In this document: one piece after another, positions 1 through 8,007 of the stretch
Layout of the letters: every line of letters starts with the position of its first letter
How positions within the stretch are numbered: the stretch's first letter is position 1
Origin: Galactobacillus timonensis
GTDB taxonomy: Bacteria; Bacillota_I; Bacilli_A; Erysipelotrichales; Erysipelotrichaceae
DNA length: 64,000 bases
Direction of reading: 5' to 3'
Assembly: GCF_900240265.1 (NCBI RefSeq)
Contig: NZ_LT964739.1
Location: 1,510,664 to 1,574,663, forward strand
The notes under the pieces: model-generated
The model's database searches: none
What the model saw: only the letters and a program-made list of their open reading frames with translations
What the model was told of the DNA's origin: nothing
Translations under genes and position numbers: made by a program

Positions 1-1
1 G

Positions 2-1264
2 CGCTGGAGAGGCTTTTTGAGAAACGGAAAAAAAGGTATCAGATCAGCAAATCCTGGATCATGGTATCCAATATATTTCAATGTCAGCGACGATACGTTT
101 AATTCTGTCGGTGATACTGTTTATGAAAATGATCCTGTCCCAAAAGCGCCTGACGGAACATATGCTGTTTGGCCGCCTGTAAGACACGGTCAGGAATATA
201 GCTGGGCAATGGTTCCGTCTACTTTTAGAGAACTATATAGGATCGGAGCTATCAAATTCGGTAAACCTGGTAAAGGCAAAGGTTGTTCGATTTCATATCT
301 TACAAGTAATCAGCTTCAAGCAATAAAAGATGGGAAAATTATAGTTGCAGGTCATGATAATAACGGTTCGATGATCGTTAAATATTCTGATACATCGAAG
401 ACGACGGCACCAAAGACTATATGGAATTTATCGACACATGACGCCGGAACATTTGGTACTAATGTTGTAAATGATATTATTTCTTCGAGAAATTTCACAT
501 TTCCGAAGTCATTATATGCAGTGCACGATTGCATAAGGTTTTATACAGCAAATAAGCCCGACGCGTTGATTGTTGATTTCTTTGCCGGTAGTGGTACGAC
601 GCTTCATGCTGTCAACTTGCTGAACGCAGAAGATGGAGGCCATCGCAGGTGTATTATGGTGACAAATAATGAAGTCTCTGACGCAGAAGCTAAGGTGCTT
701 ACAAATAATGGCTATCACCCGGGCGACGAAGAATGGGAAAAGCTTGGTATTGCGAGATATGTTACATGGCCTCGCACGGTCTGCTCCATTAGAGGCCATA
801 ATGTAGACGGGAATCCGTTGAAAGGCAATTATATTGGTCTAGACGGTCAGAAAGTTTCCGGGCAACCTATGTCTGATGGTTTCAAAGCTAACTGCATTTA
901 CTTCAAGCTTGGCTTCCTTGATAAGAACACTGTTGCTCTTGGAAGGCAGTTCTGTGAACTTGTTCCGATTCTCTGGATGAAGGCTGGTGCTATCGGACCA
1001 TGTCCAGAACTAGACCCCAAGACGGTTCCTTCTATGCTGATGAGGCCAGGAAATCATTTTGCAATTCTTGTCAGGACTTCACATTTTGCGGATTTCAAAG
1101 AAAAATTGGCAGAACACCCTGAGATCAATACGGTATTTATTGTCACTGATTCACACGAGGAATATAGGGCGATCACATGCAATCTGAATGTTCCTCATAT
1201 CTATCAGCTGTACAGAGACTATCTTGATAATTTCAAGATCAATGGAAGGATTGATGAAGAATGA
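2..1264 (+). CDS. Type III restriction-modification DNA methyltransferase (Mod), 5' end outside window
   Basis: The frame is open to the left edge, so this is the C-terminal part of a longer gene. The first residues (RWRGFLRNGKKG, then a SWYPIY motif) and the AdoMet-binding motif DFFAGSGTT at about nt 577-603 match type III Mod subunits. These are beta-class N6-adenine methyltransferases in which the DPPY motif comes before FxGxG, so DPPY would lie upstream of the window. The enzyme methylates the recognition site and, with Res, forms the restriction complex. About 215 residues follow the FxGxG motif. The stop overlaps the res start (ATGA), which indicates a coupled operon. The family call is firm; the recognition sequence cannot be read from this. 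Confidence 0.88.
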   Translation, partial: RWRGFLRNGKKGIRSANPGSWYPIYFNVSDDTFNSVGDTVYENDPVPKAPDGTYAVWPPVRHGQEYSWAMVPSTFRELYRIGAIKFGKPGKGKGCSISYLTSNQLQAIKDGKIIVAGHDNNGSMIVKYSDTSKTTAPKTIWNLSTHDAGTFGTNVVNDIISSRNFTFPKSLYAVHDCIRFYTANKPDALIVDFFAGSGTTLHAVNLLNAEDGGHRRCIMVTNNEVSDAEAKVLTNNGYHPGDEEWEKLGIARYVTWPRTVCSIRGHNVDGNPLKGNYIGLDGQKVSGQPMSDGFKANCIYFKLGFLDKNTVALGRQFCELVPILWMKAGAIGPCPELDPKTVPSMLMRPGNHFAILVRTSHFADFKEKLAEHPEINTVFIVTDSHEEYRAITCNLNVPHIYQLYRDYLDNFKINGRIDEE

Positions 1265-4164
1265 AAAATGTAAATCTATTTGATTTTCAGCTCAGTGCAG
1301 TTGATAACCTCCGCACGAAGATTGATATGGCTCATGCTGCGTGGACGATAGGACAGACACCGCAGGTTATTTCGTTCTCCGCACCGACAGGTTCGGGTAA
1401 AACAATAATCATGACAGCCTTGTTTGAGCAGATTCTGTTTGGCGATGCAACCCACGAAGCGGATCCTGCAGCCCGGTTCCTCTGGCTTTCCGATAGTCCT
1501 GATCTGAATGAACAGACAAGACTGAAAATTGAAAGCAAGTCTGATATGATCCGCATCAATCAGCTGGTTGATGTGGATCCCAGCTTTGCCGAGGACGAAC
1601 TGGAAGCTGGGTGCGTGTATTTCATCAACACGCAGAAGCTCGGCAAGGATAAGCAACTTACGACGGTATCCGATATGCGTCAGCACACGTTCTGGGAGAT
1701 TGTTGATCATACGGCAAAGGAACACCCTGGGCACTTGTATCTTGTCATTGATGAAGCACATAAAGGCACGAAGAATGACCGTGAAGCAAAGCAGGCCCAG
1801 TCTATTATGCAGAAGTTTGTGCTTGGCAGTGACGAAGACGGGATCGATGCACTTCCACTTATTATCGGCATATCGGCAACATCACGGCGCTTTGAACGTC
1901 TTGTCAACAATTCACTGTCCACGCTGAGCCGTGTGACTGTTTCGGCCGCAGAAGTCAGAGAATCCGGGTTGCTGAAGGATGATGTCGTCATGAATTATCC
2001 TGATCTTGCTTTCACTCCGGATATGGCAATGATGGAAGCCGCTGCGGATGACTGGGCGGAGAAGAGATATCACTGGTATATCCATAACAAGAATAATAAT
2101 GAACCGTATGTTGAACCGATTCTGATTGTGCAGGTTGAAGACGGCGATAAGATGAATCCAACAGACACGCCTCTTGACGAATGCCTGAAAATCATTGAAA
2201 AGCATTCCGGTCTTAAGTTCCAGCCTGGGAATGTTGCACATACCTTCAATGGCTTTGGCACCCTTACTGTCAATGGGCTTCCGATCTATTACATTGATCC
2301 GGCACGTATTGAAGAAAACAAGTCGATTAAGGTTGTGTTCTTCAAAATGAATCTTTCCACTGGGTGGGACTGCCCTCGAGCAGAGTCCATTATGTCTTTC
2401 CGCAGAGCAACAGATGCTACATACATCGCTCAGCTTCTCGGGCGGATGGAACGCACACCAATGGCAAAACGGATTCCCGGTGATATGGTTCTTAACAATG
2501 TTCAGTTGTTCCTGCCGCATTTTGATGATAATACCGTCGAATCTGTCATTGCCGCATTAAAGGATAACGATGATGACGGTGAAACAGTAGCGAATATCAC
2601 AACGGCGAAAGCAACAAGCGTTTATTACGCTGAAGACCCACAGACTGAAGACGGCACAGGAACTCCAAAAAAGCCCGAATCAGAGCAAACCGTATCTACC
2701 GCTATGAATCAGCCACATGAACAGGAAAAGCCTCAGAACATGACTGGAAATGAGCCATACAACGTCATGAGTGATGACTTTGGCAATCAGGATAAGAAAG
2801 ATGACAAACATGATCCAGAAAGAACAGAAACGGCACCTGATATTCCTGCTGATCCGAAGACATTGCCGCATGTACAGCATACTTCACCTGTTCCAAACGG
2901 GAAGACAGAAGGAGTGCGAAGCGGAAGCAGTGCAGAGACAACATCGGTTATGGTACCGGGCGGCGCTTCTTTCCAGGCAGTATCTGCACCAGCAGGGAAG
3001 ACGATCAATCGGAAAGAGATTCTCAAAGCTGTCGCTAATGCAAACCTCACTTCTTACAGTGTTACGGTATCTAGAAAGAGACCATATCTGAAATCTCTAC
3101 TCATGCTGGCCCGAATGCTTATGATGTCGAAAATCTATACGGAGGCTTCTGTAGACGCCCGGACTATGGTTATAGAGGAAATCCATAGCTTCGTTGAAAA
3201 GCTGAAGGCAGAAGGAAGCTATGATGAAGCGGCAAACAAGTTCCGCACGTTTGAGCTGAAGTCTACCGTTATTGATGCATTCGGTGAAAAGCATGACGAT
3301 ACTATAAACACGAAGTCAATGCTTACAACGGATGCGGATATTGAAAAACAGTTTGATATTGCAAACAGCAAACTCGGTGAAGGGCTTGGGCATGCATATC
3401 TGGCAAAATATGCTGACTTCGATGATATCAATGCTTCCAGGCTTGAAGTTGTCGTGTTTGTAAACAACGTTGCTGGAATGACAGAACTTGAGAAAAAAGC
3501 CGAAAACATGTTCAACTCAATGTTCAACACGTATCGCCCGGCTATCGTATCCTCTCATAACGAAAAACTGATCGGTGAGTTCAACAGTATCAGCATCCAG
3601 TCTTCATACGCTGCTCCGACCGTATTTATGCTGCCGGAATCAGCAGACTTCCCTGAGAGCCATAATGGGAAAATATACACTGATCACCTTTACGGAAAGA
3701 ACGGTGTGATTCGTATTGATCTGAATCCATGGGAAGCCGGAGTAGTTGCTGAAGAGGAAAAGCGCTCGGACTTTGTCGGCTGGCTTCGCAATGTGGACCG
3801 CAAATCCTGGGCATTGTGCATCCCTTACAAGATGGATGGTGTTGCGCATGCTTCATACCCGGACATCATTGTATTCCGCAAAAATGGTTTTTCTGACTAC
3901 CTGATTGATATTCTTGAACCGCATCTTGCTTCAGATAAAGACAACGTGTATAAAGCAATCGGATTTGCTGAGTACGCTGATCTCCATTGGAATTCTGCGT
4001 TGGGTCGCATGCAGCTGATTCGCCAGGACAAGGCGGTAGACGGAAAAAACCACTTCAAGCGTCTGGATATGGGGGATATCGGTGTTCGCAACAAGGTGCT
4101 GCAGATTACGACTAATGCAGAGTTAGATAATCTTTTTGACCAATATGGGTATTTTGAAAATTGA
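1261..4164 (+). CDS. Type III restriction enzyme Res subunit (DEAD/DEAH helicase-nuclease)
   Basis: This 967-residue protein is the ATP-dependent translocase and nuclease partner of the upstream Mod. Walker A is APTGSGKT near residue 42, the DEAH box is VIDEAHKG near 163, motif III is ISATSR, and a Q-LLGRMERT motif VI lies near 390. A Pro/Glu/Lys-rich, probably disordered stretch of about 100 residues (roughly 455-560) separates the helicase core from the C-terminal half. Near residue 864 a YPDIIV...DILEPH segment fits the PD-(D/E)xK nuclease position, but there is no clear catalytic Lys after the acidic residue, so the nuclease motif is a variant. It overlaps mod by 4 nt. Confidence 0.88.
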   Translation: MKNVNLFDFQLSAVDNLRTKIDMAHAAWTIGQTPQVISFSAPTGSGKTIIMTALFEQILFGDATHEADPAARFLWLSDSPDLNEQTRLKIESKSDMIRINQLVDVDPSFAEDELEAGCVYFINTQKLGKDKQLTTVSDMRQHTFWEIVDHTAKEHPGHLYLVIDEAHKGTKNDREAKQAQSIMQKFVLGSDEDGIDALPLIIGISATSRRFERLVNNSLSTLSRVTVSAAEVRESGLLKDDVVMNYPDLAFTPDMAMMEAAADDWAEKRYHWYIHNKNNNEPYVEPILIVQVEDGDKMNPTDTPLDECLKIIEKHSGLKFQPGNVAHTFNGFGTLTVNGLPIYYIDPARIEENKSIKVVFFKMNLSTGWDCPRAESIMSFRRATDATYIAQLLGRMERTPMAKRIPGDMVLNNVQLFLPHFDDNTVESVIAALKDNDDDGETVANITTAKATSVYYAEDPQTEDGTGTPKKPESEQTVSTAMNQPHEQEKPQNMTGNEPYNVMSDDFGNQDKKDDKHDPERTETAPDIPADPKTLPHVQHTSPVPNGKTEGVRSGSSAETTSVMVPGGASFQAVSAPAGKTINRKEILKAVANANLTSYSVTVSRKRPYLKSLLMLARMLMMSKIYTEASVDARTMVIEEIHSFVEKLKAEGSYDEAANKFRTFELKSTVIDAFGEKHDDTINTKSMLTTDADIEKQFDIANSKLGEGLGHAYLAKYADFDDINASRLEVVVFVNNVAGMTELEKKAENMFNSMFNTYRPAIVSSHNEKLIGEFNSISIQSSYAAPTVFMLPESADFPESHNGKIYTDHLYGKNGVIRIDLNPWEAGVVAEEEKRSDFVGWLRNVDRKSWALCIPYKMDGVAHASYPDIIVFRKNGFSDYLIDILEPHLASDKDNVYKAIGFAEYADLHWNSALGRMQLIRQDKAVDGKNHFKRLDMGDIGVRNKVLQITTNAELDNLFDQYGYFEN

Positions 4165-4222
4165 TTGTTTTTTGCTTGTTGCATCATGAAGATAAAATAC
4201 AAAATGCAGCTATCTGTGGGAA

Positions 4223-4252
4223 TTCTTGCAGGGTTTGTAATTATGATATAAT
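4223..4252 (+). promoter_or_regulatory. Extended -10 promoter behind res
   Basis: A perfect TATAAT at 4247-4252 is preceded by TG one base upstream (TGATATAAT, extended -10). TTCTTG at 4223-4228 could serve as a -35 with an 18-bp spacer. No good ribosome-binding site and start codon follow at a useful distance, so the transcript may be non-coding. Confidence 0.55.
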
Positions 4253-4258
4253 TAAGAT

Positions 4259-4527
4259 GTCTGATAAAGGCGATGCTGAAAACAGACGATTGGGGCATAT
4301 TCAAATTTTTGATTTCTGAATTCTATTGTAGTGTGTTGTAAGAGCAGAGCCCCTGCACATCCGAGTGCCTGCCAGCACATGATATCTGGTGAACGGATTC
4401 CTCATCAGTGTTCTAGAGACCACACTCGTTCCCGATTACGGAGATCGGTAATAGAGAGGGCGGTATTTACTACAGAGTTCCGACCTGGCAATCTATTTTT
4501 AACGGAGACAGCATATGCTGTCTTTTT
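4259..4527 (+). ncRNA. Candidate small RNA of about 270 nt
   Basis: The 570-bp gap between res and the HTH gene has a strong extended -10 promoter at its start and a strong intrinsic terminator at 4507-4527. The stretch between them has no ORF with a convincing ribosome-binding site. It can form local hairpins, for example GTCTG/CAGAC at about 4259-4288. I do not recognise a known RNA family. It could be a regulatory RNA of the mobile element, a long untranslated leader, or relic sequence. Confidence 0.35.
4507..4527 (+). terminator. Intrinsic terminator
   Basis: GACAGCAT/ATGCTGTC is a perfect 8-bp inverted repeat at 4507-4522 followed by TTTTT. A second hairpin (TTCTCGG...CCGAGAA, 4531-4557) follows directly. 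Confidence 0.7.
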
Positions 4528-4627
4528 GTGTTCTCGGGTCAGTAAATGTTCCGAGAAGACCTAATAAATGGAATTCCTGCCGGAGCGATGTCATTTGCAT
4601 GCATGTATTATAGGAAGGAGGGATTGT

Positions 4628-4726
4628 ATGAAGTTTAGTATTGCTTCAACTTGCATCACTGACTGCTTCGCTTCATATCCAACTTGTTCAATCCATCATC
4701 CTTCCGCGCAGGAGCATCCTTTTTAG
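4628..4726 (+). CDS. Short ORF of 32 codons with a strong ribosome-binding site, in frame with the HTH gene
   Basis: AGGAAGGAGG at 4612-4621 sits 6 nt before this ATG, the best Shine-Dalgarno in the area. The ORF encodes 32 residues (starts MKFSIAST) and ends at TAG 4724-4726. The next gene starts 9 nt later in the same frame and has no ribosome-binding site of its own. It may be a leader peptide that couples translation to the HTH gene, or the N-terminus of that gene cut off by an amber stop. No known family recognised. Confidence 0.4.
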   Translation: MKFSIASTCITDCFASYPTCSIHHPSAQEHPF

Positions 4727-4735
4727 TCGATCGAC

Positions 4736-5083
4736 ATGAGCAGACAGCGGCCAGAAATGACGCCGCAGCTCAGGATTGAATTGAAAAATATCATGGATCA
4801 ACATACAGCACAGTATGTCCGAATGAATATGTTGTTCGAAACATTGAAATCTGCTGGCTTTACGCAGCAGTATATTGCAAATCAGAGCGGTGTATCTAAG
4901 CAATCCATTTCACGGCTAAAAATCCCCTGCGGAATTTCTGGTAACCCTAAGGTTGATACTCTTGTTTATATTGCTGAGGCACTTCAGTTTGATAAGGATT
5001 TGACCAGATCGTTAGTCAATATGTACTATCCGTCTGTTATTGATTCATTGGAGAAAATCGAAAGAAACAGGTTTGCAGATTAA
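4736..5083 (+). CDS. Small helix-turn-helix DNA-binding protein
   Basis: 115 residues. The segment GFTQQYIANQSGVSKQSISRLK at about residues 41-63 is a Cro/C1-type HTH, and a second helical part (VDTLVYIAEAL) follows as in XRE-family regulators. It is a likely controller of the integrated element, placed at the start of the Rep/FtsK/Xis/Int block. The ATG at 4736 lacks a Shine-Dalgarno; translation probably depends on the short in-frame ORF ending 9 nt before it. The N-terminal 30 residues show no recognisable domain. Target sites are unknown. Confidence 0.65.
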   Translation: MSRQRPEMTPQLRIELKNIMDQHTAQYVRMNMLFETLKSAGFTQQYIANQSGVSKQSISRLKIPCGISGNPKVDTLVYIAEALQFDKDLTRSLVNMYYPSVIDSLEKIERNRFAD

Positions 5084-5164
5084 GAAGTTGTAGTCCTATT
5101 TTCTCTAAATTGTAATGACTATGTTTTCGCCTATTATTGAATGTGCAGATAGTGATTGATTAAT

Positions 5165-5197
5165 GCGCTATCAGTGAAGAATGCTGATGGCGCTTTT
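5165..5197 (+). terminator. Intrinsic terminator after the HTH gene
   Basis: GCGCTATCAG (5165-5174) pairs with CTGATGGCGC (5184-5193), followed by TTTTATTTT. It separates the HTH transcript from the genes that follow. Confidence 0.65.
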
Positions 5198-5299
5198 ATT
5201 TTGCTTTTTCCTTCCCTGATGAGTCTAAGAAAAGTCCCGTGCATTGGACAAATGGCCTTTCTGGCAGTGGTGAAATATAAGCAGAAAGGAGGTAATCCT

Positions 5300-5608
5300 A
5301 TGGAAATCAGAAAAGTGTTGAAGGATCCGGCTGAGATGGGTGAGATGTGGCTGACCCGCGTGCGTGGGGTCTACTCGTATGAGAATGGCAGTCGTACGGA
5401 TAAGGTTATCGGCTACAAGTATACCATCGTCTTCATTGATCAGGATGGCGATGCAGCAGATTTCAAGATCCTGGGCGAGAAGCAGATGGAGAATCCCGAT
5501 GGGCACGTCGAGGTTGAGCTGATCGAGCCGGAGTGGGTTCCGTACACCATGAACAATCGGGTTCAGCTCGCTGCGCGGGCCAAAGGCATCAGGCCTGTCA
5601 AGGGCTGA
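5300..5608 (+). CDS. Conserved-looking small protein of the integrative element, function unknown
   Basis: 102 residues, starting MEIRKVLKDP. The start is fixed by AAAGGAGGT at 5285-5293, 7 nt before ATG 5300; open sequence further upstream lies in a terminator and is not coding. The protein is acidic, with a probable beta-rich middle (GYKYTIVFID) and a tail reading VELIEPEWVPY. Its size and position, just upstream of the replication gene, resemble the small DUF961-type proteins that precede rep/FtsK genes in Tn916-like elements, but I see no clear sequence match, so this is only an analogy. It is directly followed by the origin region. Confidence 0.55.
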   Translation: MEIRKVLKDPAEMGEMWLTRVRGVYSYENGSRTDKVIGYKYTIVFIDQDGDAADFKILGEKQMENPDGHVEVELIEPEWVPYTMNNRVQLAARAKGIRPVKG

Positions 5609-5633
5609 TCAATAACCGCCGGGCCGCCAGGAT

Positions 5634-5680
5634 TAGGAATCAACCCGTTCAAGGGTTATTCCCCTGGCGATGCCCAGGCG
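5634..5680. repeat. Inverted repeats upstream of the origin
   Basis: GGAAT-C-AACCC (5636-5646) pairs with GGGTT-ATTCC (5653-5662) around a 6-nt loop with one bulge, and CCTGG/CCAGG (5663-5667/5674-5678) follows. There is no T-run, so these are not ordinary terminators. They could be a single-strand origin or Rep/host-factor structure of the replicon (inference). Confidence 0.4.
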
Positions 5681-5686
5681 GCTTTT

Positions 5687-5734
5687 CTTCAGGGGGCTAG
5701 TATTACCCCCTGAAGATGTTATGTAGCATGTAGC
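5687..5734 (+). other. Rolling-circle origin with circovirus/geminivirus-type nonanucleotide stem-loop and iterons
   Basis: CTTCAGGGGG (5687-5696) and CCCCCTGAAG (5706-5715) form a perfect 10-bp stem. The 9-nt loop plus the first stem C reads TAGTATTAC (5698-5706), the circovirus-type form of the nonanucleotide that CRESS-DNA Reps nick (geminivirus form TAATATTAC). By analogy the nick would lie between 5704 and 5705. Five bases after the stem, ATGTAGC is repeated in tandem (5721-5727, 5728-5734), like the iterons beside circovirus origins. rep starts 21 bp further on. The structure is seen directly; its function is inferred from this match and the adjacent Rep. Confidence 0.8.
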
Positions 5735-5755
5735 GGAAATGAAGAGAGGAGATAA

Positions 5756-6715
5756 ATGGGAAACAATACACAGTCTAGAAAATATCTGCTGACGATTAAT
5801 AATCCGGTGGATCATCATGTGACGCATGAGACGCTGAAGGATACCCTGAATGCCATGAACTGCACCTACTGGGCTATGTGTGATGAGGTTGGGGAAAAAG
5901 GGACACCGCATACGCATGTATATCTGGTAAGAAAGTCACCGATTCGGTTTGATACGATGAAGAGAAAATTTCCGGCAGCACACATTGATACTGCCTACGG
6001 AACTTCAACGGAAAACCGCGATTACCTTTTGAAGCAGGGAAAGTGGACTGAAACGAAGAAGAGTGAAACATCTGTTGAGGGGTCGTTCGAAGAATTTGGG
6101 GAGCTTCCTAATGAAGCACTTGATGATCTTAGCGTTCATGAAAAGTTGATTGACTTGATCGATCAGGGAAGGTCAAATGCGGAGATCATTAAGGAGCTGC
6201 CGCAGAGTGTATATCACGTCAAGGATATGGATATGATCCGTCAGTCGTTGCTTGCTGAAAAGTATCGTAGGGAATTCCGGGAGCTGAACGTTACGTACAT
6301 CTTTGGGCCGTCAACTGTGGATATCACTGGTTTGATCTATAGCAGGCATGATCCAGGGGGAATTTTCCGAATCACAAACTACCGCAACGGGCATGGGTTG
6401 AGCTTTGACCAGTATTTTGGCGAGGATGTGGTTGTCTTCGAAGAATTCCATAGTGAAGTGCCGATCACTACGATGCTGCCGATGATTGACAGGTATCCGC
6501 TTTATCTTCCAGCGCGGTATGCAGATAAGGTCGCCTGTTACTCATATGTGTATTTTGCGTCTGATATTCCGCCGGAGCTCCAGTATCAGGATCAGGCGTT
6601 TCGCAATACCGAGATGTATCAGCTCTTCCTGGCAAGGATTAACAATATCGTCAAGATTGATAAAGAAGGAGAGATGCAGGTTCTGAAGGGAACATGGGAG
6701 GTAAAAAATGAGTAG
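5756..6715 (+). CDS. rep: CRESS-type HUH replication initiator (Rep) with degenerate helicase domain
   Basis: 319 residues. The N-terminal HUH endonuclease has motif I LLTINNP (11-17), motif II PHTHVYL (H52, H54) and motif III YLLK (Tyr90 nucleophile, Lys93). This is the arrangement of Reps of circoviruses, geminiviruses and related bacterial plasmids. The C-terminal part aligns with the superfamily 3 helicase: Walker B DVVVFEEF (224-231) is present, but the Walker A position reads GPSTVDITG (184-192) without GK[ST], and motif C has Asp where Asn is usual (SD, 269-270). ATP use is therefore doubtful. Start: a GAGAGGAGA site about 6 nt before the ATG. It lies 21 bp after the stem-loop it probably nicks and overlaps the FtsK-like gene by 8 nt. 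Confidence 0.85.
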   Translation: MGNNTQSRKYLLTINNPVDHHVTHETLKDTLNAMNCTYWAMCDEVGEKGTPHTHVYLVRKSPIRFDTMKRKFPAAHIDTAYGTSTENRDYLLKQGKWTETKKSETSVEGSFEEFGELPNEALDDLSVHEKLIDLIDQGRSNAEIIKELPQSVYHVKDMDMIRQSLLAEKYRREFRELNVTYIFGPSTVDITGLIYSRHDPGGIFRITNYRNGHGLSFDQYFGEDVVVFEEFHSEVPITTMLPMIDRYPLYLPARYADKVACYSYVYFASDIPPELQYQDQAFRNTEMYQLFLARINNIVKIDKEGEMQVLKGTWEVKNE

Positions 6716-7991
6716 ATTTTTGATTTGGGCATGGCATGGCTTGCTGAAAGCTACCCATGATATTAAAAAAGCCGGAGGGCTGGCTGGGTACCTTACCCTC
6801 ATGGCTTGGCTTGTGACACACTCGGATAAAGTGTTCCACATCGACAATCATAACACGATCGAGCTGACCGGTCTCCTCATTGTGGAGTATCGGCTTATGC
6901 TTATCATGGCAATGATCATCGGCGCATTTGTGATTTTGATCCTGTATGGGATGCCAATACAAGCAATCGGAAAGACGAAAGCACTGGAACGAATTGGAAT
7001 GAAAAATCACAGAGGCGAGATTCCGTGTTTAGTTGGATATAAACGAGAAGGAAGAATCGAGCAGTACGAGTTCACATCGTGTGGAATTCCACTTGAAGAC
7101 TGGGAAAAACATCAGGTTGACTTGGAAGCGATTCTGAACTTGATGATTGATCAGTTCAAATATACTCATGGTACACGGCACGTAGTAATCACCGCTGTAT
7201 CTGCGGTAAATGCCCTCCCCGATATGATCAGATGGACTGACTGGAATATTCCGCCTGGAGACTTCTTACTTGCCCTTGGAGAGGGAATTGCAGGAAAGAA
7301 AACAGTAGACCTAGCTATTTCTAATTCAATCTTAATCGGAGGCAGCACCGGCTCTGGAAAATCAGTACTTCTGAGATCGCTGCTATATCAGGCTTATCGA
7401 AAGGGTGCAGATATCATATTAGCGGATTTCAAGGGAGGCGTAGATTATACAGACGTATGGAGCAAGATCTGTACGATCATCGTTGATCCTGACACGTTGG
7501 AAACGCAACTCCAGTTGATGGTAAAAGAGCTTGAAGAACGCAAGATACTGTTCAAAAAGGAACAGGTCAGAAATATCAGAGAATACAATAAAGTGCACCC
7601 TGAGAAACGAATAAAGCGTGTAATCTTCGCTTGTGATGAGGTAGCTGAGCTTCTAGACAAAACCGGAGCAGATAAATCAAGGAAAGAACAGATCACACGC
7701 ATTGAAGGATATTTGTCAACAATTGCTCGCCAGGGTCGTGCGTTTGGCCTGCATCTGATACTAGCAACACAGAGACCGGATGCGAACATTCTGACCGGCC
7801 AGATCAAAAACAACATCGACTGCCGCATTTGCGGGACAGCGGATAATGTCCTCTCCATGATCATTCTAGACAATACTGAAGCTGCGGATAAAGTTCCGAG
7901 AGACGTTCAGGGACGATTTATTACCCGAGAGGGGATTATCTTCCAGGGATATTATCTGACTGATGAGGACGTCGAAAACGGGTCCTACTGA
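6708..7991 (+). CDS. FtsK/SpoIIIE-type DNA translocase (TcpA-like coupling protein)
   Basis: 427 residues. Two hydrophobic N-terminal segments (about 24-38 and 61-85) anchor it in the membrane. The ATPase domain has Walker A GGSTGSGKS near 209 and Walker B VIFACDEVAEL near 305, then an ATQRPD motif near 348 typical of FtsK/HerA translocases. In Tn916-like elements the equivalent protein couples the relaxase-bound strand to the transfer channel. Here it follows rep directly (8-nt overlap, GGGAGG ribosome-binding site), so it may pump the Rep-nicked strand during transfer. No mating-channel genes are present in the window, so transfer would need a helper system. Confidence 0.82.
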   Translation: MSRFLIWAWHGLLKATHDIKKAGGLAGYLTLMAWLVTHSDKVFHIDNHNTIELTGLLIVEYRLMLIMAMIIGAFVILILYGMPIQAIGKTKALERIGMKNHRGEIPCLVGYKREGRIEQYEFTSCGIPLEDWEKHQVDLEAILNLMIDQFKYTHGTRHVVITAVSAVNALPDMIRWTDWNIPPGDFLLALGEGIAGKKTVDLAISNSILIGGSTGSGKSVLLRSLLYQAYRKGADIILADFKGGVDYTDVWSKICTIIVDPDTLETQLQLMVKELEERKILFKKEQVRNIREYNKVHPEKRIKRVIFACDEVAELLDKTGADKSRKEQITRIEGYLSTIARQGRAFGLHLILATQRPDANILTGQIKNNIDCRICGTADNVLSMIILDNTEAADKVPRDVQGRFITREGIIFQGYYLTDEDVENGSY

Positions 7992-8007
7992 GGTCTGGAG
8001 GCACTAA

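Noticed and set aside
4331..4564. 77-codon Cys-rich ORF after res
   Set aside because: Starts at GTG without a ribosome-binding site and runs across the strong terminator at 4507-4527; more likely non-coding.
5156..5299. N-terminal extension of the 5300-5608 gene
   Set aside because: It would start inside a terminator hairpin; AAAGGAGGT places the true start at 5300.
5654..5664. GGTTATTCCCC near the origin as left copy of the 9699-9714 attachment core
   Set aside because: Only a short partial match, inside the replication region, and it would leave rep, xis and int on the same side; not a believable attachment site.
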